Shown: positions 36,270 to 49,339 of the stretch, in pieces
Numbering within the stretch: position 1 is the first letter of the stretch
Layout: every line of letters starts with the position of its first letter
Assembly (NCBI RefSeq): GCF_029227915.1
Contig: NC_079886.1
Span: 25,708,501-25,772,500, forward strand
Source of the DNA: Hydractinia symbiolongicarpus
Lineage: Eukaryota; Cnidaria; Hydrozoa; Anthoathecata; Hydractiniidae
Length of the DNA stretch: 64,000 nucleotides
Direction of reading: 5' to 3'
Notes under the pieces: model-generated
Database searches by the model: none
Told to the model about the DNA's origin: nothing
What the model saw: the letters and a program-made list of their open reading frames with translations, nothing else
Program-made: the position numbers and the translations under genes

Positions 36270-39200
36270 GACTTTAACTTTATAAAGGTGATAATTGAAA
36301 CAATTGGACTCCATGCAATAATATTCTTCTTAAATTGGCATGATTGACGGAACTCAGCGATTACACTGGGCGCTGTGGTATCGCTTCATTTAATAATGTA
36401 GATAAATAAGTCACTTTTTACTGTGGGTCCAATCCTAGCCGTTATCGCAAGCTGAAGAAAGTGAGACAGTTTCAAAAACTACATTTCAGTGACTTTCTGA
36501 CGGTATGAGTCCGTTTCAGTTACAACGGTTGCGTGACATATTCGTACCAACATGTATTTATCGATATTTTTCTGATATTACTAGGTTGTATCAATTTTCA
36601 AAGTGAAACGATTGACAGTGGCACTTAATTGAACTGATTTTGGACTTTAACTTTATAAATGCAATAATTGAGACAATTGGACTCCAAGGTATAACATTAT
36701 TCTGAACTTGGCATGATTGCTAGAACTCAGCGATTAAGCTGGGCACTGTGGTAGCGCTTCATTTAAAAATGTAGATATATAAGTCATTTTTTACTGTGGG
36801 ACAAATCCTAGCCGCTATCGCACGCCGAGGAAAATGAGACAGTTTCAAAAACTACATTTCATTGACTTTCTAACGGTATCAGTCTGCTTGAGTTACAACA
36901 ATTGGGTGACATTTTCGTACCAACATGTATTTAGCGATCATTTTCTGATTTTACTAGGTTGCAACGCTTTTTACAGTGAAACGATTGACTGTGGGAATTA
37001 ATTGAACTGATTTTGGACTGTGACCTTACAAGTGTGATGAATGAGACAATTGGACTCCAAGAAATAACAATGTTTGGAATTTGACATGATTGCTAGAACT
37101 CAGCGATTACACTGGGCGCTGTGGTAGCGCTTCATTTAAAAATGCACATAAATAAGTCATTTTTTACTGTAGGACCAATCCTAGCCGTTATCGCACGCTG
37201 AAGAGAGTTTCAAAAATTACATTTCATTGACTTTCTAACGGTATCAGTTCGTTTCTGTTGCAACGGTTGCGTCACATCGTACCAACATGTGTTTAGTGAT
37301 ATTTTTCTGATATTACTAGGTTGTATCGCTATTAACAGTGAAACGATTGACTGTGGGGCTTAATTGAACTGATTTTGGACTTTAACGTTATAAGTGTGAT
37401 AAATGAGACAATTGGATTCCCAGAAATAACAATGTTCTGAATTTGAAATGATTGCTAGAACACAGCGATTACACTGGGCGTTGCGGTAGCGCTTCATTTA
37501 AAAATGCACATAAATAAGTCATTTTTTACTGTAGAACCAATCCTAGCCATTATCGACGCTGAAGAAATGGAGACAGTTTCCATAACTACATTTCGTTGAC
37601 TTTCTAACGGTATCAGTCCGTTTCTGTTTCAACGGTTGCGTCACATATTCGTACCAACATGTGTTTAGTGATATTTTTCTGATATTACTAGGTTGTATCG
37701 CTTTTAACAGTGAAACGATTGACTGTGGGACTTACTTGAACTGATTTTCGACTTTAACTTTATAAATGTGATAATTGAGACAATTGGACTCCATGCAATA
37801 ACATTCTTCTTAAATTGGCATGATTGAGGAAACTCAGCGATTACACTGGGCGCTGTGGTATCGCTTCATTTAATAATGTAGATAAAAAAGTCACTTTTTA
37901 CTGTGGGTCCAATCCTAGCCGTTATCGCACGCTGAAGAAATTGAGACAGTTTCAAAAACTACATTTCATTGACTTTCTAACGGTATCAGTCCGTTTCTGT
38001 TACAACGGTTGCGTCACATATGCGTACCAACATGTGTTTAGCGATGTTTTTCTGATATTATTAGGTTGTATCGCTTTTAACAGTGAAACGATTGACTGTA
38101 GGACTTAATTGAACTGATTTTGGACTTTAACTTTATAAATGTGATAATTGATACAATTGGACTCCAAGAAATAACAATGTTCTGAATTTGACATGATTGC
38201 TAGAACTCAGCGATTACACTGGGCGCTGTGGTAGCGCTTCATTTAAAAATGCACATAAATAAGTCATTTTTTACTGTAGGACCAATCCTAGCCGTCATCG
38301 CAAGCTGAAGAAAGTGACACAGTTTCAAAAACTACATTTCATTGACTTTCTAACAGTATCAGTCCGTTTCAGTTACAACGGTTGCGTCACATATGCGTAC
38401 CAACATGTTTTTAGCGATATTTTTCTGATATTACTAGGTTGCATCGCCTTTAACAGTGAAACGATTGACTGTGGGACTTACTTGAACTGATTTTGGACTT
38501 TAACTTCATAAAGGTGATAATTGAAACAATTGGACTCCATGCAATAACATTCTTCTTAAATTGGCATGATTGACGGAACTCAGCGATTACACTGGGCGCT
38601 GTGGTATCGCTTCATTTAATAATGTAGATAAATAAGTCACTTTTTACTGTGGGTCCAATCCTAGCCGTTATCGCAAGCTGAAGAAAGTGAGACAGTTTCA
38701 AAAACTACATTTCAGTGACTTTCTAACGGTATCAGTCCGTTTCTGTTACAACGGTTGCGTCACATATGCGTACCAACATGTGTTTAGCGTTGTTTTTCTG
38801 ATATTATTAGGTTGTATCGCTTTTAACAGTGAAACGATTGACTGTAGGACTTAATTGAACTGATTTTGGACTTTAACTTTATAAATGTGATAATTGATAC
38901 AATTGGACTCCAAGAAATAACAATGTTCTGAATTTGACATGATTGCTAGAACTCAGGGATTACACTGGGCGCTGTGGTAGCGCTTCATTTGAAAATGCAC
39001 ATAAATAAGTCATTTTTTACTGTAGGACCAATCCTAGCCGTCATCGCACGCTGAAGAGAGTTTCAAAAACTACATTTCATTGACTTTCTAACAGTATCAG
39101 TTCGTTTCAGTTACAACGGTTGCGTCACATATGCGTACCAACATGTTTTTAGCGATATTTTTCTGATATTACTAGGTTGCATCGCCTTTAACAGTGAAAC

Positions 39201-40341
39201 GATTGACTGTGGGACTTACTTGAACTGATTTTGGACTTTAACTTTATAAAGGTGATAATTGAAACAATTGGACTCCATGCAATAACATTCTTCTTAAATT
39301 GGCATGATTGACGGAACTCAGCGATTACACTGGGCACTGTGGTATCGCTTCATTTAATAATGTAGATAAATAAGTCACTTTTTACTGTGGGTCCAATCCT
39401 AGCCGTTATCGCAAGCTGAAGAAAGTGACACAGTTTCAAAAACTACATTTCAGTGACTTTCTAACGGTATCAGTCCGTTTCTGTTACAACGGTTGCGTCA
39501 CATATTCGTACCAACATGTGTTTAGCGATGTTTTTCTGATATTATTAGGTTGTATCGCTTTTAACAGTGAAACGATTGACTGTAGGACTTAATTGAACTG
39601 ATTTTGGACTTTAACTTTATAAATGTGATAATTGATACAATTGGACTCCAGGAAATAACAATGTTCTGAATTTGACATGATTGCTAGAACTCAGGGATTA
39701 CACTGGGCGCTGTGGTAGCGCTTCATTTAAAAATGCACATAAATAAGTCATTTTTTACTGTAGGACCAATCCTAGCCGTTATCGCACGCCGAAGAGAGTT
39801 TAAAAAACTACATTTCATTGACTTTCTAACGGTATCAGTCCGTTTCTGTTGCAACGGTTGCGTCACATCGTACCAACATGTGTTTGGTGAAATTTTTCTG
39901 ATATTACTAGGTTGTATCGCTATTAACAGTGAAACGATTGACTGTGGGACTTACTTGAACTGACTTTGGACTTTGTCTTTATAAATGTGATAATTGAGAC
40001 AATTGGACTCCATGCAATAACATTCTTCTTAAATTGGCATGATTGAGGGAACTCACCGATTACACTGGGCGCTGTGATATCGCTTCATTTAATAATGTAG
40101 ATAAATAAGTCACTTTTTACTGTGGGTACAATCCTAGCCGTTATCGCACGCTGAAGAAATTGAGACAGTTTCAAAAACTACATTTCATTGACTTTCTAAC
40201 GGTATCAGTCCGTTTCTGTTTCAACGGTTGCGTCACATATTCGTACCAACATGTGTTTAGTGATATTTTTCTGATATTACTAGGTTGTATCGCTTTTAAC
40301 AGTGAAACGATTGACTGTGGGACTTACTTGAACTGATTTTG
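36270..40341 (-). repeat. 11-monomer HOR copy (4072 bp)
   Basis: Sites recur 4072 bp apart: aaaggtgataattg at 36284 and 40356, and acaaatcctagccgc at 36801 and 40873. The block contains ordinary inverted monomers plus several with a small deletion reading gctgaagagagtttc in place of gctgaagaaattgagacagtttc (37199 and 39054, with a gccgaagagag form at 39788). Inside it lies a smaller two-monomer series: tttagcg before a gatgtttttctg-type site at 38041, 38787 and 39525 (spacings 746 and 738 bp). Confidence 0.85.
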
Positions 40342-41810
40342 GACTTTAACTTTATAAAGGTGATAATTGAAACAATTGGACTCCATGCAATAACATTCTT
40401 CTTAAATTGGCATGATTGACGGAACTCAGCGATTACACTGGGCGCTGTGGTATCGCTTCATTTAATAATGTAGATAAATAAGTCACTTTTTACTGTGGGT
40501 CCAATCCTAGCCGTTATCGCAAGCTGAAGAAAGTGAGACAGTTTCAAAAACTACATTTCAGTGACTTTCTAACGGTATGAGTCCGTTTCAGTTACAACGG
40601 TTGCGTGACATATTCGTACCAACATGTATTTATCGATATTTTTCTGATATTACTAGGTTGTATCGATTTTAAAAGTGAAACGATTGACAGTGGCACTTAA
40701 TTGAACTGATTTTGGACTTTAACTTTATAAATGCAATAATTGAGACAATTGGACTCCAAGGTATAACATTATTCTGAACTTGGCATGATTGCTAGAACTC
40801 AGCGATTAAGCTGGGCACTGTGGTAGCGCTTCATTTAAAAATGTAGATATATAAATCATTTTTTACTGTGGGACAAATCCTAGCCGCTATCGCACGCCGA
40901 GGAAAATGAGACAGTTTCAAAAACTACATTTCATTGACTTTCTAACGGTATCAGTCTGCTTGAGTTACAACAGTTGGGTGACATTTTCGTAGCAACATGT
41001 ATTTAGCGATAATTTTCTGATTTTACTAGGTTGCAACGCTTTTTACAGTGAAACGATTGATTGTGGAAATTAATTGAACTGATTTTGGACTGTAACCTTA
41101 CAAGTGTGATGAATGAGACAATTGGACTCCAAGAAATAACAATGTTCGGAATTTGACATGATTGCTAGAACTCAGCGATTACACTGGGCGCTGTGGTAGC
41201 GCTTCATTTAAAAATGCACATGAATAAGTCATTTTTTACTGTAGGACCAATCCTAGCCGTTATCGCACGCCGAAGAGAGTTTAAAAAACTACATTTCATT
41301 GACTGTCTAACGGTATCAGTCCGTTTCTGTTGCAACGGTTGCGTCACATCGTACCAACATGTGTTTGGTGATATCTTTCTGATATTACTAGGTTGTATCG
41401 CTATTAACAGTGAAACGATTGACTGTGGGACTTACTTGAACTGACTTTGAACTTTGACTTTATAAATGTGATAATTGAGACAATTGGACTCCATGCAATA
41501 ACATTCTTCTTAAATTGGCATGATTGAGGGAACTCACCGATTGCACTGGGCGCTGTGATATCGCTTCATTTAATAATGTAGATAAATAAGTCACTTTTTA
41601 CTGTGGGTACAATCCTAGCCGTTATCGCACGCTGAAGAAATTGAGACAGTTTCAAAAACTACATTTCATTGACTTTCTAACGGTATCAGTCTGTTTCTGT
41701 TTCAACGATTGCGTCACATATTCGTACCAACATGTGTTTAGTGATATTTTTCTGATATTACTAGGTTGTATCGCTTTTAACAGTGAAACGATTGACTGTG
41801 GGACTTACTT
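39640..41810 (-). repeat. 4-monomer period of 1481 bp
   Basis: The segment about 39640-40330 recurs at about 41120-41810. Marker sites are the gccgaagagagtttaaaaaac variant (39788 and 41269) and the ctcaccgatt variant (40053 and 41534). Both give an offset of 1481 bp. This overlaps the 4072-bp repeat, so the array here carries two nested periodicities. Confidence 0.82.
40342..41435 (-). repeat. Partial second copy of the 11-monomer HOR
   Basis: This matches 36270-37360 at an offset of 4072 bp through the variants attttctgattttactagg and catcgtaccaacatg. It diverges where the first copy reads ggggcttaattgaactgattttgg and this one reads gggacttacttgaactgactttg. Confidence 0.82.
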
Positions 41811-41818
41811 GAACTGAT

Positions 41819-44800
41819 TTTCGACTTTAACTTTATAAATGTGATAATTGAGACAATTGGACTCCATGCAATAACATTCTTCTTAAATTGGCATGATTGA
41901 GTAAACTCAGCGATTACACTGGGCGCTGTGGTATCGCTTCATTTAATAATGTAGATAAATAAGTTTCTTTTTACTGTGGGTCCGATCCTAGCCGTTATCG
42001 CACGCTGAAGAAATTGAGACAGTTTCAAAAACTACATTTCATTGACTTTCTAACGTTATCAGTCCGTTTCTGTTACAACGGTTGCGTCACATATGCGTAC
42101 CAACATGTGTTTAGCGATGTTTTTCTGATATTATTAGGTTGTATCGCTTTTAACAGTGAAACGATTGACTGTAGGACTTAATTGAACTGATTTTGGACTT
42201 TAACTTTATAAATGTGATAATTGAGACAATTGGACTCCAAGAAATAACAATGTTCTGAATTTGACATGATTGCTAGAACTCAGCGATTACACTAGGCGCT
42301 GTGGTATCGCTTCATTTAAAAATGCACATAAATAAGTCATTTTTTACTGTAGGACCAATCCTAGCCGTTATCGCACGCTGAAGAGAGTTTCAAAAACTAC
42401 ATTTCATTGACTTTCTAACAGTATCAGTCCGTTTCAGTTACAACGGTTGCGTCACATATTCGTACCAACATCTATTTAGCGATTCTGATATTACTACGTT
42501 GCATCGCCTTTAACAGTGAAACGATTGACTGTGGGACTTACTTGAACTGACTTTGAACTTTAACTTTATAAATGTGATAATTGAGACAATTGGACTCCAT
42601 GCAATAACATTCTTCTTAAATTGGCATGATTGAGGGAACTCAGCGATTACACTGGGCGCTGTGGTATCGCTTCATTTAATAATGTAGATAAATAAGTCAC
42701 TTTTTACTGTGGGTACAATCCTAGCCGTTATCGCACGCTGAAGAAATTGAGACAGTTTCAAAAACTACATTTCATTGACTTTCTAACGGTATCAGTCCGT
42801 TTCTGTTTCAACTGTTGCGTCACATATTCGTACCAACATGTGTTTAGTGATATTTTTCTGATATTACTAGGTTGTATCGCTTTTAACAGTGAAACGATTG
42901 ACTGTGCGGCTTAATTGAACTGATTTTGGACTTTAACGTTATAAGTGTGATAATTGAGACAATTGGACTCCCAGAAATAACAATGTTCTGATTTTGAAAA
43001 GATTGCTAGAACACAGCGATTACACTGGGCGTTGTGGCAGCGCATCATTTAAAAATGCAGATAAATAAGTCATTTTTTACTGTAGAACCAATCCTAGCCG
43101 TTATCGACGCTGAAGAAATAGAGACAGTTTCAATAACTACATTTCCTTGACTTTCTAACGGTATCAGTCCGCTTTGGTTACAACGGTTGCATCACATATT
43201 CGTACCAACATGTGTTTAGTGATATTTTTCTGATATTATTAGGTTGTATCGCTTTTAACAGTGAAACGATTGACTGTAGGACTTAATTGAACTGATTTTG
43301 GACTTTAACTTTATAAATGTGATAATTGAGACAATTGGACTCCAAGAAATAACAATGTTCTGAATTTGACATGATTGCTAGAACTCAGCGATTACATTGG
43401 GCGCTGTGGTAGCGCTTCATTTAAAAATGCACATAAATAAGTCATTTTTCACTGTAGGACCAATCCTAGCTGTTATCGCACGCTGAAGAGAGTTTCAAAA
43501 ACTACATTTCATTGACTTTCTAACAGTATCAGTCCGTTTCAGTTACAACGGTTGCGTCACATATTCGTACCAACATCTATTTAGCGATTCTGATATTACT
43601 ACGTTGCATCGCCTTTAACAGTGAAACGATTGACTGTTGGACTTACTTGAACTGACTTTGAACTTTAACTTTATAAATGTGATAATTGAGACAATTGGAC
43701 TCCATGCAATAACATTCTTCTTAAATTGGCATGATTGAGGGAACTCAGCGATTACACTGGGCGCTGTGGTGTCGCTTCATTTAATAATGTAGACAAATAA
43801 GTCACTTTTTACTGTGGGTACAATCCTAGCCGTTATCGCACGCTGAAGAAATTGAGACAGTTTCAAAAACTACATTTCATTGACTTTCTAACGGTATCAG
43901 TCCGTTTCTGTTACAACGGTTGCGTCACATATTCGTACCAACATGTGTTTAGTGATATTTTTGTGATATTACTAGGTTGTATTGCATTTAACAGTGAAAC
44001 GATTGACTGTGGGGCTTAATTGAACTGATTTTGGACTTTAATGTTATAAGTGTGATAACTGAGACAATTGGACTCCATGCAATAACATTCTTCTTAAATT
44101 GGCATGATTGACGGAACTCAGTGATTACACTGAACGCTGTGGTATTGCTTCATTTAATAATGTAGATAAATATGTCACTTTTTACTGTGGGTCCAATCCT
44201 AGCCGTTATCGCAAGCTGAAGAAATTGAGACAGTTTCAAAAACTACATTTCATTGACTTTCTAACGGTGTCAGTCCGTTTCTGTTACAACGGTTGCGTCA
44301 CATATTCGTACCAACATGTGTTTAGTGATATTTTTCTGATATTACTAGGTTGTATCGCTTTCAACAGTGAAACGATTGACTGTGGGGCTTAATTGAAATG
44401 ATTTTGGACTGTGACCTTACAAATGTGATGAATGAGACAATTGGACTCCAAGAAATAACAATGTTCTGAATTTGAAATGATTGCTAGAACACAGAAATTA
44501 CACTGGGCGTTGTGGTAGCGCTTCATTTAAAAATGCAGATAAATAAGTCATTTTTTACTGTATAACCAATCCTAGCCGTTATCGCACGCTGAAGAAATAG
44601 AGACAGTTTCAAAAACTACATTTCATTGACTTTCTAACGGTGTCAGCCCGTTTGAGTTACAACAGTTGGGTCACATTTTCGTACCAACAAGTATTTAGCG
44701 ATATTTTTCTGATATTACTAGGTTGCATCGCTTTTGACAGTGAAACGATTGACTGTGGGACTTAATTAAACTGATTTTGGACTGTGACCTTACATATGTG

Positions 44801-47361
44801 ATGAATGAGACAATTGGACTCCATGCAATAACATTCTTCTTAAATTGGCATGAAACTGAGCGATTACACTAGGCGCTGTTGTATCGCTTCATTTAATAAT
44901 GTAGATAAATAAGTCACTTTTTACTGTGGGTACAATCCTAGCCGTTATCGCACGCTGAAGAAATTGAGACAGTTTCAAAAACTACATTTCATTGACTTTC
45001 TAACGGTATCAGTCCGTTTCTTTTACAACGGTTGCGTCACATATTCGTACCAACATGTGTTTAGTGATATTTTTCTGATATTACTAGGTTGTATTGCTTT
45101 TAACAGTGAAAAGATTGACTGTGGGACTTACTTGAACTGATTTTGGACTTTAACGTTATAAGTGTGATGATTGAGACAATTGGACTCCATGCAATAACAT
45201 TCTTCTTAAATTGGCATGATTGACGGAACTCAGCGATTACACTGGGCGCTGTGGTATCGCTTCATTTAATAATGTAGATAAATAAGTCATTTTTTACTTT
45301 ATAACCAATCCTAGCCGTTATCGCACGCTGAAGAAATAGAGACAGTTTCAAAAACTACATTTCATTGACTTTCTAGCGGTGTCAGCCCGTTTGAGTTACA
45401 ACAGTTGGGTCACATTTTCGTACCAACAAGTATTTAGCAATATTTTTCTGATATTACTAGGTTGCATCGCTTTTAACAGTGAAACGATTGACTGTGGGAC
45501 TTAATTAAACTGATTTTGGACTGTGACCTTACAAATGTGATGAATGAGACAATTGGACTCCATGAAATAACATTCTTCTTAAATTGGCATGATTGACGGA
45601 ACTCAGCGATTACACTGAACGCTGTGGTATCGCTTCATTTAATAATGTAGATAAATATGTCACTTTTTACTGTGGGGCCAATCCTAGCCGTTATCGCACG
45701 CTGAAGAAATTGAGACAGTTTCAAAAACTACATTTCATTGACTTTCTAACGGTGTCAGTCCGTTTCTGTTACAACGGTTGCGTCACATATTCGTACCAAC
45801 ATGTGTTTAGTGATATTTTTCTGATATTACTAGGTTGTATCGCTTTCAACAGTGAAACGATTGACTGTGGGGCTTAATTGAACTGATTTTGGACCTTACA
45901 AATGTGATGAATGAGACAATTGGACTCCAAGAAATAACAATGTTCTGAATTTGAAATGATTGCTAGAACACAGCAATTACACTGGGCGTTGTGGTAGCGC
46001 TTCATTTAAAAATGCAGATAAATAAGTCATTTTTTACTGTATAACCAATCCTAGCCGTTATCGCACGCTAAAGAAATAGAGACAGTTTCAAAAACTACAT
46101 TTCATTGACTTTCTAACGGTGTCAGCCCGTTTGAGTTACAACAGTTGGGTCACATTTTCGTACCAACAAGTATTTAGCGATATTTTTCTGATATTACTAG
46201 GTTGCATCGCTTTTGACAGTGAAACGATTGACTGTGGGACTTAATTAAACTGATTTTGGACTGTGACCTTACATATGTGATGAATGAGACAATTGGATTC
46301 CATGCAATAACATTCTTCTTAAATTGGCATGAAACTGAGCGATTACACTAGGCGCTGTTGTATTGCTTCATTTAATAATGTAGATAAATAAGTCACTTTT
46401 TACTGTGGGTACAATCCTAGCCGTTATCGCACGCTGAAGAAATTGAGACAGTTTCAAAAACTACATTTCATTGACTTTCTAACGGTATCAGTCCGTTTCT
46501 TTTACAACGGTTGCGTCACATATTCGTACCAACATGTGTTTAGTGATATTTTTCTGATATTACTAGGTTGCATCGCTTTTAACAGTGAAACGATTGACTG
46601 TGGGACTTAATTAAACTGATTTTGGACTGTGACCTTACAAATGTGATGAATGAGACAATTGGACTCCATGAAATAACATTCTTCTTAAATTGGCATGATT
46701 GAGGAAACTCAGCGATTACACTGGGCGCTGTGGTATCGCTTCATTTAATAATGTAGATAAATAAGTCACTTTTTACTGTGGGTCCAATCCTAGCCGCTAT
46801 CGCACGCCGAGAAAGTTGAGACACTTTCGAAATCTACATTTCATTGACTTTCTAACGGTATCAGTCCGTTTAAGTTACAACGCTTGGGTCACATTTTCGT
46901 ACCAACATGTATTTAGCGATACTTTTCTGATATTACTAGGTTGCATCGCTTTTATCAGTGAAACAATTGACTGTGGGACTTAATTGAACTGATTTTGGAC
47001 TGTGATCTGATAAATGTGATGAATGAGACAATTGGACTCCATGAAATGACATTCTTCTTTAATTGGCATGATTGCCGGTACTCAGCGATTACACTGGGCG
47101 CTGTGGTAGCGCTTCATTTAAAAATGCAGATAAATAAGTCATTTTTTACTGTAAGACCAATCCTAGCTGTTCTCGCACGCTGAAGAAATAGAGACAGTTT
47201 CAAAAACTACATTTCGTTGACTTTCTAACGGTATCAGTCCGTTTCTGTTACAACGGTTGCGTCACATATTCGTACCAACATGGATTTAGCGATACTTTTC
47301 TGATATTACTAGATTGCATCGCTTTTAACAGTGAAACGATTGAATGTGGGACTTAATTGAA
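41819..47361 (-). repeat. Segmental duplication, copy A
   Basis: This segment recurs at 59930-64000. The offset is 18111 bp over about 41819-44040 (tccgatccta at 41981 and 60092; actgttgcg at 42811 and 60922; agacaaata at 43791 and 61902). It becomes 18484 bp (one extra monomer in copy B) and then 16639 bp (about five monomers, 1845 bp, present only in copy A at about 44.75-46.56 kb). Inside that region an inner unit repeats at about 1485 bp (the same inverted monomers near 44108 and 45593). Confidence 0.88.
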
Positions 47362-48590
47362 CTGATTTTGGACTTTAACTTTATAAATGCAATAATTGAG
47401 AGAATTGAACTCCAAGAAATAAAATTATTCTGAATTTGACATGATTGCTAGAACTCAGCGATTACACTGGGCGCTGCGGTAGCGCTTCATTTAAAAATGC
47501 AGATAAATAAGTCATTTTTTACTGTAGGACCAAACCTAGCCGTTATCGCACGCTGAAGAAATAGAGACAGTTTCAAAAATTTTATTTTATTGACTTTCTA
47601 ACGGTATCAGTCCGTTTCAGTTAGAACAGTTGCGTCAAGTATTCGTACCAACATGTATTTAGCGATATTTTTCTGATATTACTAGGTTGCATCGCTTTTA
47701 ACAGTGAAACGACCGACTGTGGGTCTTACTTGAACTGATTTAGGACTTTAACTTTATAAACGTGATAATTGAGACAATTGGATTCCATGCAATGACATTC
47801 TTCTTAAAGTGGCATGATTGACGGACCTCAGCGATTACACTGTGCGCTGTGGTAGCGCTTCATTTAAAAATGTAGATATGTAAGTCATTTTTTACTGTGG
47901 GACCAATCCTAGCCGTTATCGCACGCTGAAAAAATTGAAATAGTTTCAAAAACTACATTTCATTGACTTTCTAACGGTGTCAGCCCGTTTGAGTCACAAC
48001 AGTTGGGTCACATTTTCGTTTCAACATGTAATTAGCGATATTTTTCTGATATTACTAGGTTGCATCGCTTTTAACACTGAAACGATTGACTGTGGGACTT
48101 AATTAAACTGATTTTGGACTGTGACCTTACAAATGTGATGAATGAGACAATTGAACTCCATGAAATAACATTCTTCTTAAATTGGCATGATTGCCGGAAC
48201 TCAGCGATTACACTGGGCGCTGTGGTAGCGCTTCATTTGAAAATGCAGATAAATAAGTCATTTTTTACTGTAGGACCAATCTTAGCCGTTATCGCACGCT
48301 GCAGAAATAGAGACAGTTTCAAAAACTACATTTCATTGACTTTCTAACAATATCAGTCCGTTTCAGTTACAACAGTTGCGTCAAGTATTCGTACCAACAT
48401 GTATTTAGCGATATTTTTCTGATATTACTAGGTTCCATCGTTTTTTAACAGTGAAACGATTGACTGTGGGACTTAATTGAACTGATTTTGGACTGTGACC
48501 TTACAAATGTGAAGAATGAGACAATTGGACTCCATGAAATAACATTCTTCTTAATTGGCATGATTGCCGGAACTCAGCGATTACACTGGG
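47362..48590 (-). repeat. Inverted monomers without a clear higher-order period
   Basis: Three to four full-length inverted monomers with individually different variants (for example gtgaaacgaccgactg near 47706, cactgtgcgctg near 47837 and the gctgcagaaatagag form near 48299). I could not assign them to a repeating unit. No gene is seen. Confidence 0.75.
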
Positions 48591-49120
48591 CGCTGTGGTA
48601 GTTTCAAAAACTACATTTCATTGACTTTCTAACGGTGTCAGGCCGTTTGAGTTATAAAAGTTGGGTCACATTTCCGTACCAACATGTATTTAGCGATATT
48701 TTTCTGATATTACTAGGTTGCATCGCTTTTAACAGTGAAGCAGTGAAACGAATGAGATGAATGAGAAAATTGGACTCCATGAAATAACATTCTTCTTAAA
48801 TAGGCATGATTGCCGGTACTCAGCGATTACACTGGGCGCTGTGGTAGCGCTTCATTTAAAAATGCAAATAAATAAGTCATTTTTTACTGTAAGACCAATC
48901 CTAGCTGTTATCGCACGCTGAAGAAATAGAGACAGTTTCAAAAACTACATTTCATTGACTTTCTAACGGTGTCAGCCCGTTTGAGTGATAACAGTTGTGT
49001 CACATTTTCGTACCAACATGTATTTAGCGATATTTTTCTGATATTACTACGTTGCATCGCTTTTAACAGTGAAACAGTGAAACGAATGAGATGAATGAGA
49101 AAATTGGTCTCCATGAAATA
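48591..49120 (-). repeat. Cluster of internally deleted monomers
   Basis: At 48600/48601 cgctgtggta joins directly to gtttcaaaaac, removing about 88 bp including the invariant box; a full monomer has the intervening sequence (compare 50311-50413). At about 48740 and 49072 the sequence reads gtgaa(g/a)cagtgaaacgaatgagatgaatgag with line-specific variation. There a short tandem duplication of cagtgaa is combined with a deletion of roughly 50 bp (the ttgactgtgggacttaatt segment). The two copies of the second lesion are 334 bp apart and so were duplicated after it arose. Confidence 0.87.
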
Positions 49121-49339
49121 ACATTCTTCTTAAATAGGCATGATTGCCGGTACTCAGCGATTACACTGGGCGCTGTGGTAGCGCTTCATTTAAAAATGCA
49201 GATAAATAAGTCATTTTTTACTGTAAGACCAATCCTAGCTGTTATCGCACGCTGAAGAAATAGAGACAGTTTCAAAAACTACATTTCGTTGACTTTCTAA
49301 CGGTATCAGTCCGTTTCAGTTACAACGGTTGCGTCACAT

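Noticed and set aside
37824-38108. Open reading frames of 60-95 codons in many monomers, with similar products (for example 37824-38108, 44108-44392, 45593-45877, 62592-62876).
   Set aside because: They are stop-free windows of the satellite itself, recur with the monomer, start at arbitrary ATGs, are broken by indels in sister monomers, and show no codon-level conservation or recognisable domain.
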